The notes beneath the pieces were generated by a model. The model had not been told where the DNA came from, did not search any database, and saw nothing but the letters and a program-made list of their open reading frames with translations. From NCBI GenBank assembly GCA_947579665.1, contig CANPUZ010000046.1:1240001-1304000 (forward strand): a stretch of DNA of 64,000 nucleotides, written 5' to 3'. A program made the translations under genes and the position numbers. Position 1 is the first letter of the stretch, and each line of letters begins with the position of its first letter. Of the stretch, positions 1-10,131 are shown piece by piece. The DNA is from Sympetrum striolatum. Taxonomy: Eukaryota; Arthropoda; Insecta; Odonata; Libellulidae.

Positions 1-505
1 CAACTTGTATAATATACCTAGAAGGCTTTTTAAGCTATTCAGAGTACAATTAGTTGTAAAAAAAGGATATCAAAGAAAGACCGGTGGGGTGTGAAAACAC
101 TCCGAGCGAGCATTCACGTCACAAAATTGAGCGCGAGTAATCGCGGGTTAAATTGCATTAATCTGGATTAATTTTTCACTTTAATTGTTTTAAAATGTCT
201 GCTTACAACGAATACGTTGATTACTACAAAGATATTTCATCTATAAGGTATACGAGTCAAATTTTCGTTTTATTGTACAATTTTTTGAGTATTATTATTG
301 AATAGCTCATAAAAATTTTAAAAGTCGTAATATCAACGTAAAATTTAGGTATCATATCCAAAAAGATTTATAAATGATAACAGATAAAAATAATCAGGAA
401 TGTTTTCGAAGATAACCGTGAAAAATAAAAAAGTCCGGTGGGGTGTAGAAACACCCCGCGCGAGCAACCACGTAACAAAATAGGGCGCGAGTAACGGCGG
501 GTTAA
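1..505 (+). mobile_element. piggyBac-family element, terminal ~0.5 kb (truncated by window start)
   Basis: This stretch is the reverse complement, with scattered differences, of 16,630-17,130, which is the transposase-3' end of a recognisable piggyBac element. It ends ...GCGGG followed by TTAA (502-505), the target site typical of this superfamily. A second, inner TTAA-bearing copy of the terminal motif ends at 148-151. Each terminus is preceded by a near-perfect hairpin of the form GGGGTGT-nnnn-ACACCCC (86-103 and 440-457). By analogy with the other copy, the transposase would be on the plus strand, to the left of the window. No coding sequence of it is visible here. Confidence 0.75.
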
Positions 506-857
506 TAAACAAATTATCATATTCATTATCTGCTACTTCGCTCCACTCACATTAACCCCAAGGAAATTAAGGTAATTATTAATTATAATTTCAAATAAAG
601 TGTAAAATAGTCTAGAAAAAAGTAGAAGAGAAAGACTAGATTATAATATAGTAAAGAATAGTAGCATAGCAACAGATTCTCCTTACGACACCTCTATCCA
701 CTTTCGAATTTTCAACTGAATATGGAAGCAAGAGAAACTTAGTACCCTCGAGTACGATAAGACCATTAAGTTTCCATCTTATCAGGAAGTGATTTTTTTT
801 ATATCACCGCAATGCTTTTTAAATGGGTGAATATCTGCCTTTAGCTTTACCTTTAAT
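506..857. other. AT-rich intergenic stretch, nothing recognised
   Basis: No ORF of note, no splice-flanked exon and no clear repeat structure. It separates the piggyBac end from the LINE remnant. The LINE reading frame cannot be followed upstream of about 850, so that element appears 5'-truncated there. Confidence 0.5.
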
Positions 858-2101
858 GTGGTTCCTTTTGAAACTGTTAGAAATGCTTACTTTGCCTTTT
901 TTCACACACATTTATGCTATGGTCTTAGACTATGGGGTCATGCATCGGAAGCTAAAACCATTTTAATATTACAAAAGAGAGCTATCAGAAACTCTCCACC
1001 TAAAGAACACTGCAAAACTCTCTTTGCCAGTTTAAAAATAATGGCTGTTTATAGTTTGTATATATACCTAAATATTAGATATGGTAAAGAGTAGAGGTGG
1101 GCACAATCGATTGAAAACAATCGAATAATTCGATTGTTTGCTTCAATCGAATTATTCGAATAAAACGTTTCGATTTTTCACTTAATCCTAACCGAGTGAA
1201 TTTATTTGATTGTTATTAGTGAGTGGAAAAAAATTGAATAAATCTATTCAATTGTTTTTGGTGAGTATAAAAAAATCGAATAAATCTATTCGATTGTTTT
1301 TAGTGAGTGGAAAAAATCGAATAAATCTATTCAATTGTTTCAAGCGTGTGATTCACTCGTTCAGAGGAAGTGAGTGAAAAATCGAATAGATTTATTCGAT
1401 TTTTTTTCATTTGCTTAAAACAATCGAATCAATTCACTCGGTTTATTCGATTTTTCACTCGTTTACTTGATACGTGTTGAAGAGGATAGAAGTGGCTTGT
1501 AAAGTGATCCCATTTAGTGGAAATATGGTAGAGATGTGTGATACTGATGAAATATTAATATAGATATCATATATACGTGTGTGTGTATGTGTATCTGATC
1601 CGATATCCCGGCAGCCAGTCGTTACTGCCCCTGACCAGCTATTGCGTCCTGTCCTACGAAAGCGAGTGAATTCATTCGAATGAAAACAATCGAATAAATG
1701 CCAAAACAATTGAATAACTATTCCATTGGTTTTTTCAATCGATTGTCCCATCTCTAGTAAAGAGAATATGAAGTCACTCAAAATAAGATCTGATGTACAC
1801 AATTACAATACAAGAAACTCAAAGAAAATAGATAAACCTAATTGCAGACTGTCCAAAACACAAAACACATTCTAATTTGTGTATAAAATTTTCCAATGCA
1901 CTGCCTGTAGGTGCAGTACAGTGCAATGATGTCAAATTTAACAGCATAATTTTTAACTGGTTAATCTCTAAACCATTGTATTCAATAAGTGAATTTTTCT
2001 ACTTTAATTTTAATGAACTAGTGTTTTAATTACCTATTTTATGACGAGATCTATTGTGTTTTGTAACAATTAACGATCAATAAATTATTATTATTATTAT
2101 T
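858..2101 (+). pseudogene. 5'-truncated non-LTR retrotransposon (LINE) 3' end, interrupted by a MITE
   Basis: The frame from 858 encodes the region downstream of the reverse-transcriptase core of jockey/CR1-like LINEs: a YFAFFHTHLCYGLRLWG block, then LQKRAIR and a LYIY segment. At 1,092 the frame is broken by a 665-bp insertion. Beyond it (from 1,765) the same frame resumes with the usual VHNYNTRNSK-type tail, ending at an in-frame TAA near 1,875. More decayed coding sequence follows. The 3' end is an AATAAATTATTATTATT tail (about 2,082-2,101), typical of LINEs that end in short A/T-rich repeats. There is no EN domain and no RT catalytic core, so this is a dead 5' truncation. Clade assignment beyond LINE is uncertain. 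Confidence 0.8.
1092..1756. mobile_element. hAT-type MITE (665 bp) with perfect 8-bp target duplication
   Basis: The insert starts TAGAGGTGGGCACAATCG and ends with the near-complement CAATCGATTGTCCCATCTCTA minus its first base, giving about 20-bp terminal inverted repeats of hAT character. It is flanked on both sides by the identical octamer GTAAAGAG (1,084-1,091 and 1,757-1,764), the 8-bp duplication expected of hAT elements. Removing the insert plus one octamer puts the surrounding LINE frame back in register. The interior has about three tandem ~53-bp units built on GAATAAATCTATTC-ATTG, and a GT-rich patch near 1,577. It encodes no transposase. Confidence 0.9.
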
Positions 2102-3235
2102 ACCTAGCATTGAACCATGGATAATCTTCGAGGATGTGTTAATAGTTTTCTTTGGCTATTCACAATTTCCAGCTATCCCTCGAATTTCAACTCTCTACTT
2201 TGCGGGGAAGTGCCTCAAAAATAGTTTTGAAAACCCTCACCATGTATCTTTATGGGATAAATCGTGACTCGTTGGGGCCTTCTGGAATCAAACCCATGAC
2301 TCTGGGGTACAAAGTGGCCTTTTTTCTGGCAGCTTTGGTGGTCATGGAACTGTTCTCGGTGTAATTCATCTTGTTATGAAGGCATGAAGGTTTTTGAAAG
2401 CGTTTTGCGCATCTTTGGAAAGGTACTCACCAAAATTGCAGCCATTTTGGAAACACAATTGTTGTTTGACTATCAAATGAAAAGCTTTGTTTGGTCAGAA
2501 ACTCTTCATCTTTAATGGCAAAGAAGTATAATAAATGCTTAGTTGTTACTTAATATTGAAGATTTAGTATGTTTGGATCAAGAAAATCGGATTCTCAGTT
2601 TGCCAAAATTAGTCAAAATACGCAAAATATTCAGAAATCTTACGGATGTTGGTTCGACAGTAGAGTGGGTCGTTTTGTCTTTTATTCTGATAGTAATGTA
2701 ACACCCGGCAATAGTGGGTCACCCAAATTACAGATATAATTTTCTTTCCAAATCAATTACCATCTAAACTCTTCATCTAAAATGTACTTATATAATTTGG
2801 CGTAAAAGCAAAACATGTTATTTTACACTTAGGCATCGGGCGGCGGTCGGTATAACTAGAGTAATAAGATCAACTCAAATTTATAGGAAAGTAATTTGTT
2901 TATATCACTAGAATTACGAATCAGGAAAATCTACATACAGTGATATAATTGCTATTGAATTCGCTGATACCGCAGTTTCGTTTGGGCTGGGAATCCGATA
3001 CGTAAGCGATTTCGATATGGGGAAACACTTCCGTATCTCACATTTTAAGAATCATGTTCTTACTATTCCACGCATTTAGATGAAGAGTTGATGAACCATG
3101 CATTAACTACTGGTGATGATTATTCCAAGCTGATTTATCTTATAATTTGAACATATTTTTTATCGTGAAACGTCGCTTTACGATTAGTATATTTTTACCT
3201 TTGCTTCATTGGGGAGGGAAACATATGATTTACTG
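2102..3235. other. Non-coding stretch with no gene recognised
   Basis: AT-rich sequence following the LINE tail. Apart from the repeat unit at 2,150-2,345 I see no coding frame, terminal repeat or splice-bounded exon here. If the zinc-finger gene starts upstream of 3,863, this stretch could belong to its 5' flank or an earlier intron; the sequence alone does not decide. Confidence 0.4.
2150..2345 (-). repeat. Solo unit of the B-box-bearing 165-bp repeat family
   Basis: Read on the minus strand it contains CATGGGTTTGATTCCAGAAG, GGCCCCAACGAGTCACG and then GAGGCACTTCCCCGC with AGAGAGTTGAAATTCG. These are the same ordered landmarks as in the first unit of the composite repeats at 13,981 and 15,108. 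The 70-residue open frame over it is not a gene. Confidence 0.65.
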
Positions 3236-3562
3236 TGAAGAGTAAATATTTTCTCTGCAAAACTGAATAATTCACTCTTTATGAATGAAGGACGTGAAAG
3301 TAAAGTTCGCAGGTGGAGGAACAGATTCGAGTCCCTGAAACGTCAATATTTTTCACTTCTATATACCATTGGATGTTTTGAGCTGCCGTGAAAGGAGAAC
3401 TTTAGGATATTTAGAGAGAAACACCTCTTTCCTTATTTTTTCGTCACAATGTTCACGAAATGCAACACAGCAGAGCTGGAAGATCTAGGAATGAATTCTT
3501 TCTCATGCTTAAGACAGTATACTTCGTTAGTGGATGAGTCCATGAAGGACAAGAAAAGATAA
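3236..3562 (+). other. Unassigned coding-like stretch, one internal stop
   Basis: One frame stays open from about 3,239 to 3,562 except for a single TGA near 3,371. The translated text is mixed and not low-complexity (for example RRWRNRFESLKRQYFS, then FTKCNTAELEDLGMNSFSC). I do not recognise it. It could be a decayed transposon or gene fragment, or chance in a 5' UTR just ahead of the candidate start exon at 3,572. No splice sites clearly bound it. Confidence 0.2.
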
Positions 3563-3571
3563 CTCAAAGTA

Positions 3572-3580
3572 ATGGAAGAG
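3572..3580 (+). CDS. Candidate initiating micro-exon (M-E-E) of the zinc-finger/SIM-repeat gene
   Basis: ATGGAAGAG is followed immediately by GTAAAG, a good donor. The ATG has G at both -3 and +4. The exon would end in phase 0, matching the phase-0 acceptor at 3,861-3,862 after a 282-bp intron. An in-frame TAA lies just upstream (3,560-3,562). This is an inference from signals only. A nine-base coding exon is easily produced by chance, and the real start may be outside the window. Confidence 0.2.
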
Positions 3581-3862
3581 GTAAAGCCTCTTAAGTAATT
3601 CAAAGAATCCTATTGAGATGTTGATTTCATTCAATCCATCTGCGAACGGAATTCTCTCTACAACTAGTAGTCTTATCATCGAGCCTAGTCACTTAAATGT
3701 AATCTAGATAATGCAATGCAAATTATATCTTTACGGATATCAGATCGTTTGGTTAGTGTGATTTTCAACTCCTCCGCCATTGAATACAAAATGCTTCGAA
3801 TAGGAGATGAAGTTTGTTAAAGGGTGTGAGTTTTGTGTAATTGCGATGTGAACATATTGCAG

Positions 3863-4099
3863 GGAGCTGCGGTTGGGGATGACTCCTCTTTGGCACTGAA
3901 ACGGTATTGCGAGTGGAATTGGGAGAGGATCAGCCAGGAAGGCCAAGCGTACGGAATGAAGTGGCCGTACCTGTGTGATATATGCTTGGGGAGGTTCATT
4001 AACGAAGACATCCTCATGAGGCATCGGATCACTCACGGCTCCATCACCGATCATCCCAACTCATCTTGGAAGCAGCTCTACTCCATCCCCTACAATGAA
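3863..4099 (+). CDS. Exon: C2H2 zinc-finger segment of a giant SIM-repeat protein
   Basis: The exon follows a TATTGCAG acceptor (AG at 3,861-3,862) and ends at GAA before a GTTAGT donor (4,100). It encodes 79 residues in phase 0 at both ends. It carries one canonical C2H2 finger: CDIC, 12 residues, then H-RIT-H (Cys codons 3,974 and 3,983; His codons 4,022 and 4,034). Upstream is a Trp-rich stretch (YCEWNWERI ... GMKWPY). The finger implies nucleic-acid or protein binding in the nucleus. The reading frame joins in phase with the exons at 7,969 and 19,879. I do not recognise the orthologue. The codon usage and finger are well preserved, unlike the surrounding decayed transposons. Confidence 0.75.
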
Positions 4100-4312
4100 G
4101 TTAGTGTAATAATAACAATAATTTGAATTATTATTATTATTTTTGCACTTTCTCAGCGTTTCCGCTGGAAAAAATTCACCTGTCCATAGATGGTTAGGAC
4201 TCGGTCAACACGGAGAGAGAATTCACCCTAACCCATGTGATCTTATTATCAATTACTGAGGAACTTGCGCACAATGTGACAAGTTTGCATTAATACTGCT
4301 TTCTGTGCTACA

Positions 4313-4483
4313 TTGATGGTATATCCCTCTAATCCAATTTTCTCCATATTTTTACTTTCTCCATATACGAAGTATAGAGGAAGTATTGTTTTCATGAAAA
4401 AATTAGACTTCGAGATTTCAACGGAAATACATGTTTTAGGGGTCCCTAGAACACGTTTTGACCATTTTCGGAATTATGTCTGT

Positions 4484-4530
<47 letters not shown>
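4313..4530. repeat. Dispersed repeat edge ending in a (GT)n microsatellite
   Basis: A segment including GTATAGAGGAAGTATTG and a TTTCATGAAAAAATTAGAC stretch leads into an uninterrupted TG dinucleotide run (about 4,479-4,530). Such a module ending in a (GT)n tract looks like a dispersed repeat. The 72-residue open frame over it is low complexity and not a gene. Confidence 0.5.
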
Positions 4531-4531
<1 letters not shown>

Positions 4532-4545
4532 TAGTGTGATAGTGG

Positions 4546-5160
4546 GCACTATAACGTGAAAACAATTAGTCGTATCAATACCAAAGTTCATATATGGTGC
4601 GTGCTGTCAGAGTTGATTAGTTTTTGGAGTAAATTGGTAAACCGGAAGTCGAGCTTTATTCTTCGAAGCAAATTTCCGTTTTTTCAAAATATCTCCATAA
4701 ATATGATATTTAAGTATATACTATTTCTGATAAAAGTTTTAGAAAATGTAATATACTATAACTTTTGTATTTAACATATTTTTGTATCTCTGGTTGATTA
4801 AGAGTTATTCATGAAATACTGATAAACCAGAAGTAGCTGATTATGTACTTTGTGGGTGCTCTAACATGAAAATTATTCATCCTATCAACACCAAATTTCA
4901 TATATAGTACTTTTGTTTATGTCATTAGAGTTGTTTAGTTTTTGGATTAAATCGGTTTACCGGAGTTGAGCTTAACTTTTCGAAGCTCATTTCCGTTTTT
5001 GCAAAATATCTCCATTAATCTGATATTTAGGCATATACTATTATTTATATAAGTTATAGAAAATGTAATTTACTACAACTTTTGTATGAAACATATTTTT
5101 GTTTAACTGATTGTTTAGGAGTTATTCATGAAATTCTGATAAACAGGAAGTTTCTGATTA
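4546..5160 (+). repeat. Two tandem ~305-bp direct repeats
   Basis: Copy 1 (about 4,546-4,853) and copy 2 (about 4,853-5,160) share ordered landmarks: GGGCACTATAACGTGAAAAC versus GGTGCTCTAACATGAAAAT, AAATATCTCCAT, GTTATTCATGAAAT and ACTGATAAAC-AGAAGT. They differ by substitutions and small indels, so the duplication is old. No coding potential. Confidence 0.75.
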
Positions 5161-5368
5161 TGTACTCTGTGGGCGCTGTGGGCTCTATGGGCGAAAGGCC
5201 AATTTCATCGTTTTTCTTTGATCATGTCCCAAAAAACATTATTTATAATGTTTGTGACGTAAAAGATAATAATATATAAATTAATCACTCATCTTCCAAG
5301 TTTAGATGGAATGTAGAGTTCGAAAATACTGTCGTAGATAAATATTTACATCTTATATATGGAGAAAG

Positions 5369-6640
5369 TCATGTGCTGGCCACATCAGATTTTTTACTTA
5401 AGTTGTTGGTTATCAATTCTTCAACAGATATTACAAATGGGACAACCTGGACCTCTACTAATTTCCAGATATCCTTTACTTGCCACTCTTCGTATTCGTC
5501 CCTCTTTTCCATCTCCGTTCTTCGTATGTTATGAGACAGTGGCACGGCTATGTCAATGATTATTGCGGTTTTGTTAGCATTGCTAATTAACAATATATCT
5601 GGTCTGTTGTAATTAATGGTTTTACCAGTTAAAACTGGTCTATCCCAATAGAGGATGATCTTGTTCCTCTCTAAAACAGGAGCAGGCTGATACTTATAAT
5701 ATGGAACGATATCCTCATCAAGGAGTTCATATTTCATGCCCAGTTGTTGATGTATGAGCTTCGCCACCTGGTTGTGCCTTCCTAGGTATGCTGTATCTGC
5801 TAGATTTGGACAACCAGCCATTGTGTGTTCGATGGACTCCTCTCTTTTTCCACATTTTCGGCATCTATCTTCCACACTCAGCTTCGGGACATGTTTTTGG
5901 TAATTTAACGTTTTCATTACTCTATCTTGGATTGCAAAAAGGAATCCTTTGGTTTCAGGATAGAAGTATCCTTTGTGTATCCATTGTAATGAGGCCCTCC
6001 TGTCGATATAAGACTCATCTAGTAATCTTAGGAACTTTCCATGTTGATACATACTTTCCCATACTTTTTTATCCTCTTGAGTGTTTAGTTCTTTACTGGT
6101 TCCTTCCTGTTGGAGATTGAGGGGAGTGTATCCCTCATCAGCTTCTACCGCCATCTTCATAAGTTCGTCAGAAGATGTTCTTAGTTTCTCTTTCATTTGA
6201 GAAACCTGCATATTACACATATTCTTGATGTTCAGCAGGCCTCTTCCACCTTCCTTGCGAGGTAAATATAACCTGTTGAAAGATGAGTTTGGATGAAGGA
6301 ACCTAAACTTTGTCAGGAGAGTTCTTGTTTTCCTGTGTATTTCATCTAAGTTACTCTCAGACCATTTCATTACCCCAAAGGAGTAAATAAGGATAGGAAC
6401 TGCCCAGCTGTTGATTCCTTTAATTATCCTCTTCCCTGATAGCTTTGTATTACATAATTTTCAATTCTCCTTATGTATTTTTCTTTGAACTCCCTTTTCA
6501 GTTGAGTGTGGTCTATTCTACCATTTCGGAGAGACCCCAGGTATTTATAGATTTCATCCTGTCTTAGATTTTTTATTCCAAAGAAATCTTCTTCGTGTTT
6601 TTTAATAGTTCCTCTTATAATGCTGACAGTCGCACATTTT
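5369..6640 (-). pseudogene. R4/Dong-clade LINE remnant with restriction-like endonuclease domain
   Basis: A 333-codon open frame (5,369-6,370) matches the C-terminal half of R4/Dong-type retrotransposon proteins. It has LYLPRKEGGRGL, a zinc knuckle (CRKC ... H ... C) followed by a Y-x2-RHN motif, YYKYQP, LYWDRPVLTG and then NRPDILL with a downstream IIDIAVP and EKRDEYEEW. The RHN, RPD and IDIAVP blocks are the restriction-like endonuclease signature of this clade. Upstream (to about 6,640) the thumb region is present but out of frame: the YKYLGS block is in one frame and the NSWAVPIL block in another, so a frameshift lies near 6,450. The RT catalytic core is absent (5' truncation). It lies antisense in intron 1 and is non-functional. 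Confidence 0.85.
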
Positions 6641-6654
6641 TCAAATCTAACAAA

Positions 6655-7660
6655 CTATAGAGATAGTTCTCCTTATGACGTTATCTTTCCAAAATTATAA
6701 ATGATTGTCACTCATGAGGTACAAAAGAACAAAATATTGTCTAAAAATCTATATAATTCGGCAATATTTCTGTTCTCTGAACACATTTTGCTTTAAAATC
6801 AATGAAAACTATTAAGATATTTCTCTTAATTAGGTTTTTGACATGATCTTACCAAAATTTTAAATGATTGTCATTCTTGAGGTACAGTTGAGCAAAATAT
6901 TGTCCAAAAATCTATATAATTTGTTACTATTTCTGTTCTCTGAACACATTTTGCTTTAAAATCAATGAAAACTATTAAGATATATCACTTTATGACGTTT
7001 TTGTCATGATCTTTCCAAAATTATAAATGATTGGCACTCTTGAGGTACAGTAGAACTAAATATTGTCTAAAAATCTATGTAATTAGGTAATATTTCTGTT
7101 CTCTGCACACATTTTGCTATAAAATCAATCAAAACTATTGAGATATTTCTCCTTATGACGTTTTTGTCATGATCTTTCCAAAATTATAAATGATTGTCAC
7201 GCTTGAGGTACAGTAGAATAAAATATTGTCTAAAAATCTATATAATTAGGTAATATTTCTGTTCTCGGAACACATTTTGCTTTAAAATCAATCAAAACTA
7301 TTGAGATATTTCTCCTTATGACGTTTTTGACATGATCTTTCCAAAATTATAAATGATTGTCACTCTTGGGGTACAGTAGAATAAAATATTGTCTAAAAAT
7401 CTATGTAATTAGGTAATATTTCTGTTCTCTGAACACATTTTGCTATAAAATCAATCAAAACTATTGAGATATTTCTCCTTATGACGTTTTTGACATGATC
7501 TTTCCAAAATTATAAATGATTGTCACTCTTGAGGTACAGTAGAACAAAATATTGTCTAAAAATCTTTATAATTAGGTAATATTTCTGTTCTCTGAACACA
7601 TTTTGCTATAAAATCAATCAAAACTATTCAGATTGTTCTCCTTGTGACGTTTTTCACTAT
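6655..7660. repeat. Intronic tandem repeat, ~162-bp unit, about six copies
   Basis: The string CTTATGACG/CTTTCCAAAATTATAAATGATTG recurs near 6,674, 6,838, 6,995, 7,157, 7,318, 7,482 and 7,643, so the period is about 162 bp. Each unit also contains a GAGGTACAGTAGAA block and GAACACATTTTGCT. Later units are more alike than the first two, which suggests continued local homogenisation with a decayed left edge. No coding frame. Confidence 0.9.
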
Positions 7661-7968
7661 CGATTTTGGGGAGGAGATAACCTGTATTGTTATCCAAGTT
7701 ATAAAGATATGCGAATTTTGATAGAAAACAAAAAAGTGACACAGGGAAGTAGTTGCTAGGACGGATAGTTACTTTTGGTTGTTTTTCCCTCTAAGTATTA
7801 GGGAAGCTAATAGCTCTCCAGATTAGTTAGGTATTTCAGTGTCTTGCACCCCCTGTTAAGCACCACTGGCGGATTGCAGGGTTTACATGTAAATATGGAT
7901 AGGTTATATCATTGCTGTGCCTTAGTTTCACAGGATAATGTTCTAATGTTTGTGTTTTGTTTGTGTAG

Positions 7969-8058
7969 GAGGCTCCCCCAATTAAGAGAAGACGGAAATG
8001 GAAGAGGAAGACTGAATTTGGAGTGAAATGGAGGCAATCATTCATAAGGGCTACTCGA
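7969..8058 (+). CDS. Exon: highly basic NLS-like segment of the giant SIM-repeat protein
   Basis: The 90-base exon lies between a pyrimidine/G-rich TTTGTTTGTGTAG acceptor and a strong GTAAGTAAGG donor at 8,059. It is exactly 30 codons, phase 0 on both sides, and reads EAPPIKRRRKWKRKTEFG... with 12 Lys/Arg. KRRRKWKRK is a convincing nuclear-localisation-like cluster. Joined to exon 19,879 it continues into another basic run (RFLRPRKK). No independent family match. Confidence rests on splice signals, phase agreement and composition; transcript evidence would settle it. Confidence 0.65.
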
Positions 8059-8604
8059 GTAAGTAAGGAATTAAAGTTCTTGATTTTAAATACTTCATCA
8101 TCTGCAGATATTTGCGACCTCTGATTCGTAGTGGCCATCAGTTTCAGCACTCTAATGAAACCTTAGCTTGGACAGTTGGTTCAAAAGTGAAAAAAAGATA
8201 AGAGTCCTTTTAGCTATGATGTTATATATTTGTTATTATATTCATCTATAATTAGTGTCATTTGTGAAGATGTTTTATCCGATTGCTTGAAGTGAATATG
8301 CATTTTTCCCTGTCTTTTTTGTATAATTTTATCTATTCTCTGCTTGTCTTTCATAACTTTTCTTTCTCCTTCATCACAAAACATGTTTTCTATCTGTAAG
8401 TTTCGCCGGTGAAACCTACAGATAAACCCTTTCTGTGAGTGTTTTCCTGCAGTTATTTCCTAATCCCTCAGCTCACGTTTTATTTAAATCCACATATTAG
8501 TTTTCTTCTTTTGCAAACTATCTCATTCTTTCTGTTTCTCATTTGACGATGGGTGGGATGTAAGAAGAGACTTCTTAGTATCAATCTCGCCCGAATAAAA
8601 GCCA

Positions 8605-9140
8605 TTAATGATTATTATTATTAGAATAAAAGAATGAAATTAAAAGAACATAGTATTGAGACAAGGAGAATGATAAATTATGATGTTCCTAATAATTATA
8701 ATAATTTTGGTGCTCATAGGTTTAACAGTGTTGTACCGAATATCTTTAATAAATTGCCAGCACATCTGTTGTATTTAGCATCATTAAGTGACGTTAAAAA
8801 TAGTATGACAAATTTCCTACTACACAATGAAACATTATAAATTTAAAATTATTATTTTATAATCCATTTTTGATAAGATGTGTACATAGATATAATTGTA
8901 TTGCTTTGTGTAAAACATATGATTGTTAATGACTGAGTATTCTTAAAGTTTTGAGAAGTAAGTTATATGTCTGTAATTCTTTAATATTTTATATTTTTTG
9001 GTTGTCTTTTTATTTGTGCTCCTGACGAGCCAATTATTAGCTCAGGAGAAGGGAAACAAATACCTTCAAGTGCAATTTGTTTGCTCAATTTTGTCTAATG
9101 TAATGGACTAATAAATAAATCAAACTTTGCAAAAAAAAAA
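8605..9140 (+). pseudogene. 5'-truncated LINE 3' end with poly-A tail
   Basis: An open frame from 8,634 to 8,840 encodes the terminal part of a jockey/CR1-like LINE protein, including HRFNSVVPNIFNKLP followed by an LLHNETL end. About 300 bases of 3' UTR follow, containing AATAAATAAATC, and the copy ends in a run of ten A (about 9,130-9,140). ATTATTAT-like sequence borders both ends and may be a target duplication, but it is too simple to be sure. No RT core: dead on arrival. Confidence 0.7.
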
Positions 9141-9572
9141 ATTATTATATACCATTCAGTGGAGGTGTAAAAGTCACCATAACGAAAAATTTGCACCTGT
9201 TTGTACTTTTTCTAGTTCATATCTGTTATCAGCAACTTTAAATTAGTAGGGAATAGCTATTGTCGTCCATGTCATCAAAAAGAATTATCTTTGCGATATA
9301 ATTATAATAAATAGTGTTTATTTGGGCTAGATTAAGAATAAAAAGTCTCTTCTTCCATTTTACTCATCATCAACAATAATAAAATTAGAAGTAGAAACAA
9401 TTAAAAGAATTTTGGTTGTAAAAACCCTAAGAGATTCTTAGGAAAAAATATTCACTGCAGGAAAACATCCACAAAGTAAATGGGGTGTGATAAACCTGCA
9501 AAAACCTACTGATAGTGATAGCTAAAAGATTAGGAAATAAGAACATTAAAATATAAATAAATACACTACCAA

Positions 9573-9900
9573 TAATAATAATAATACCTTTATTTGTCTG
9601 ATAAAACTTACATGATAGGGTAGAATACATCGTCACAATATCAAAACAATACACAAATTCAAATTACAAAATTACAGTTACAAAATTCATCAATAGAATA
9701 CAAAGAATTACTATTTAGAAAGTTGGAAAGAAAGATCCTGAACCTTTTCACGATCTATATGAATGCCCCATAAGTTTAACTGACTCAATAAGACAGTTGA
9801 AATTACATAAACTGCATACCAATTGTTCGGTTTTATCAGAGTTCAGATGAAGACCATAAGTATAAATAAGTACTTACATAAGATATATAAATAAGAATCA
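9573..9900 (-). pseudogene. Antisense LINE fragment (RT palm tail) ending in (TTA)n
   Basis: On the minus strand an LHLNSDKTEQLVC block (LINE RT motif downstream of the catalytic residues) is followed by VKLMG and then, after a one-base shift, GIHIDREKVQDL and a stop. The 3' end is AATAAAGGTATTATTATTATT (9,573-9,593 on the plus strand as AATAATAAT...). Frameshifted and internally shortened. It is probably related to the LINE ending at 2,101, which has a similar ATT tail. Confidence 0.65.
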
Positions 9901-10131
9901 GTTCATATTTAAAACAATAAAGCTAGCTATATAGAAAATGACATAAAACAAACAAAAAATAAAAATAAGTAGAAAGTACAGGGATTTTCATCCATAAAAT
10001 ACATTATGAGGAAAAAAAATGTTATTAAAAAACTGTATGGAAATAATACATACAGGAAGTACTAGTCAAAATTGTATGTAACATAGACATTTAGGTAACT
10101 CTAAGTAAGAAAAAAAAGAGAAAAAAGAAAA

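Larger units (their letters stand above)
4100..7968 (+). other. Intron 1 of the zinc-finger/SIM-repeat gene (3.9 kb)
   Basis: Bounded by GTTAGT at 4,100 and TTTGTGTAG at 7,968. It holds a GT microsatellite, a duplicated ~305-bp repeat, an antisense R4/Dong LINE remnant and a 162-bp tandem satellite. The last ~300 bases before the acceptor (7,661-7,968) contain no feature I recognise. Confidence 0.65.

Noticed and set aside
1455..1802. 115-codon minus-strand open frame
   Set aside because: It crosses the boundary of the hAT MITE and the LINE and has no domain. It is a by-product of the insertion.
5788..6120. 110-codon plus-strand open frame
   Set aside because: Exactly opposite the R4/Dong endonuclease coding frame, with no motif.
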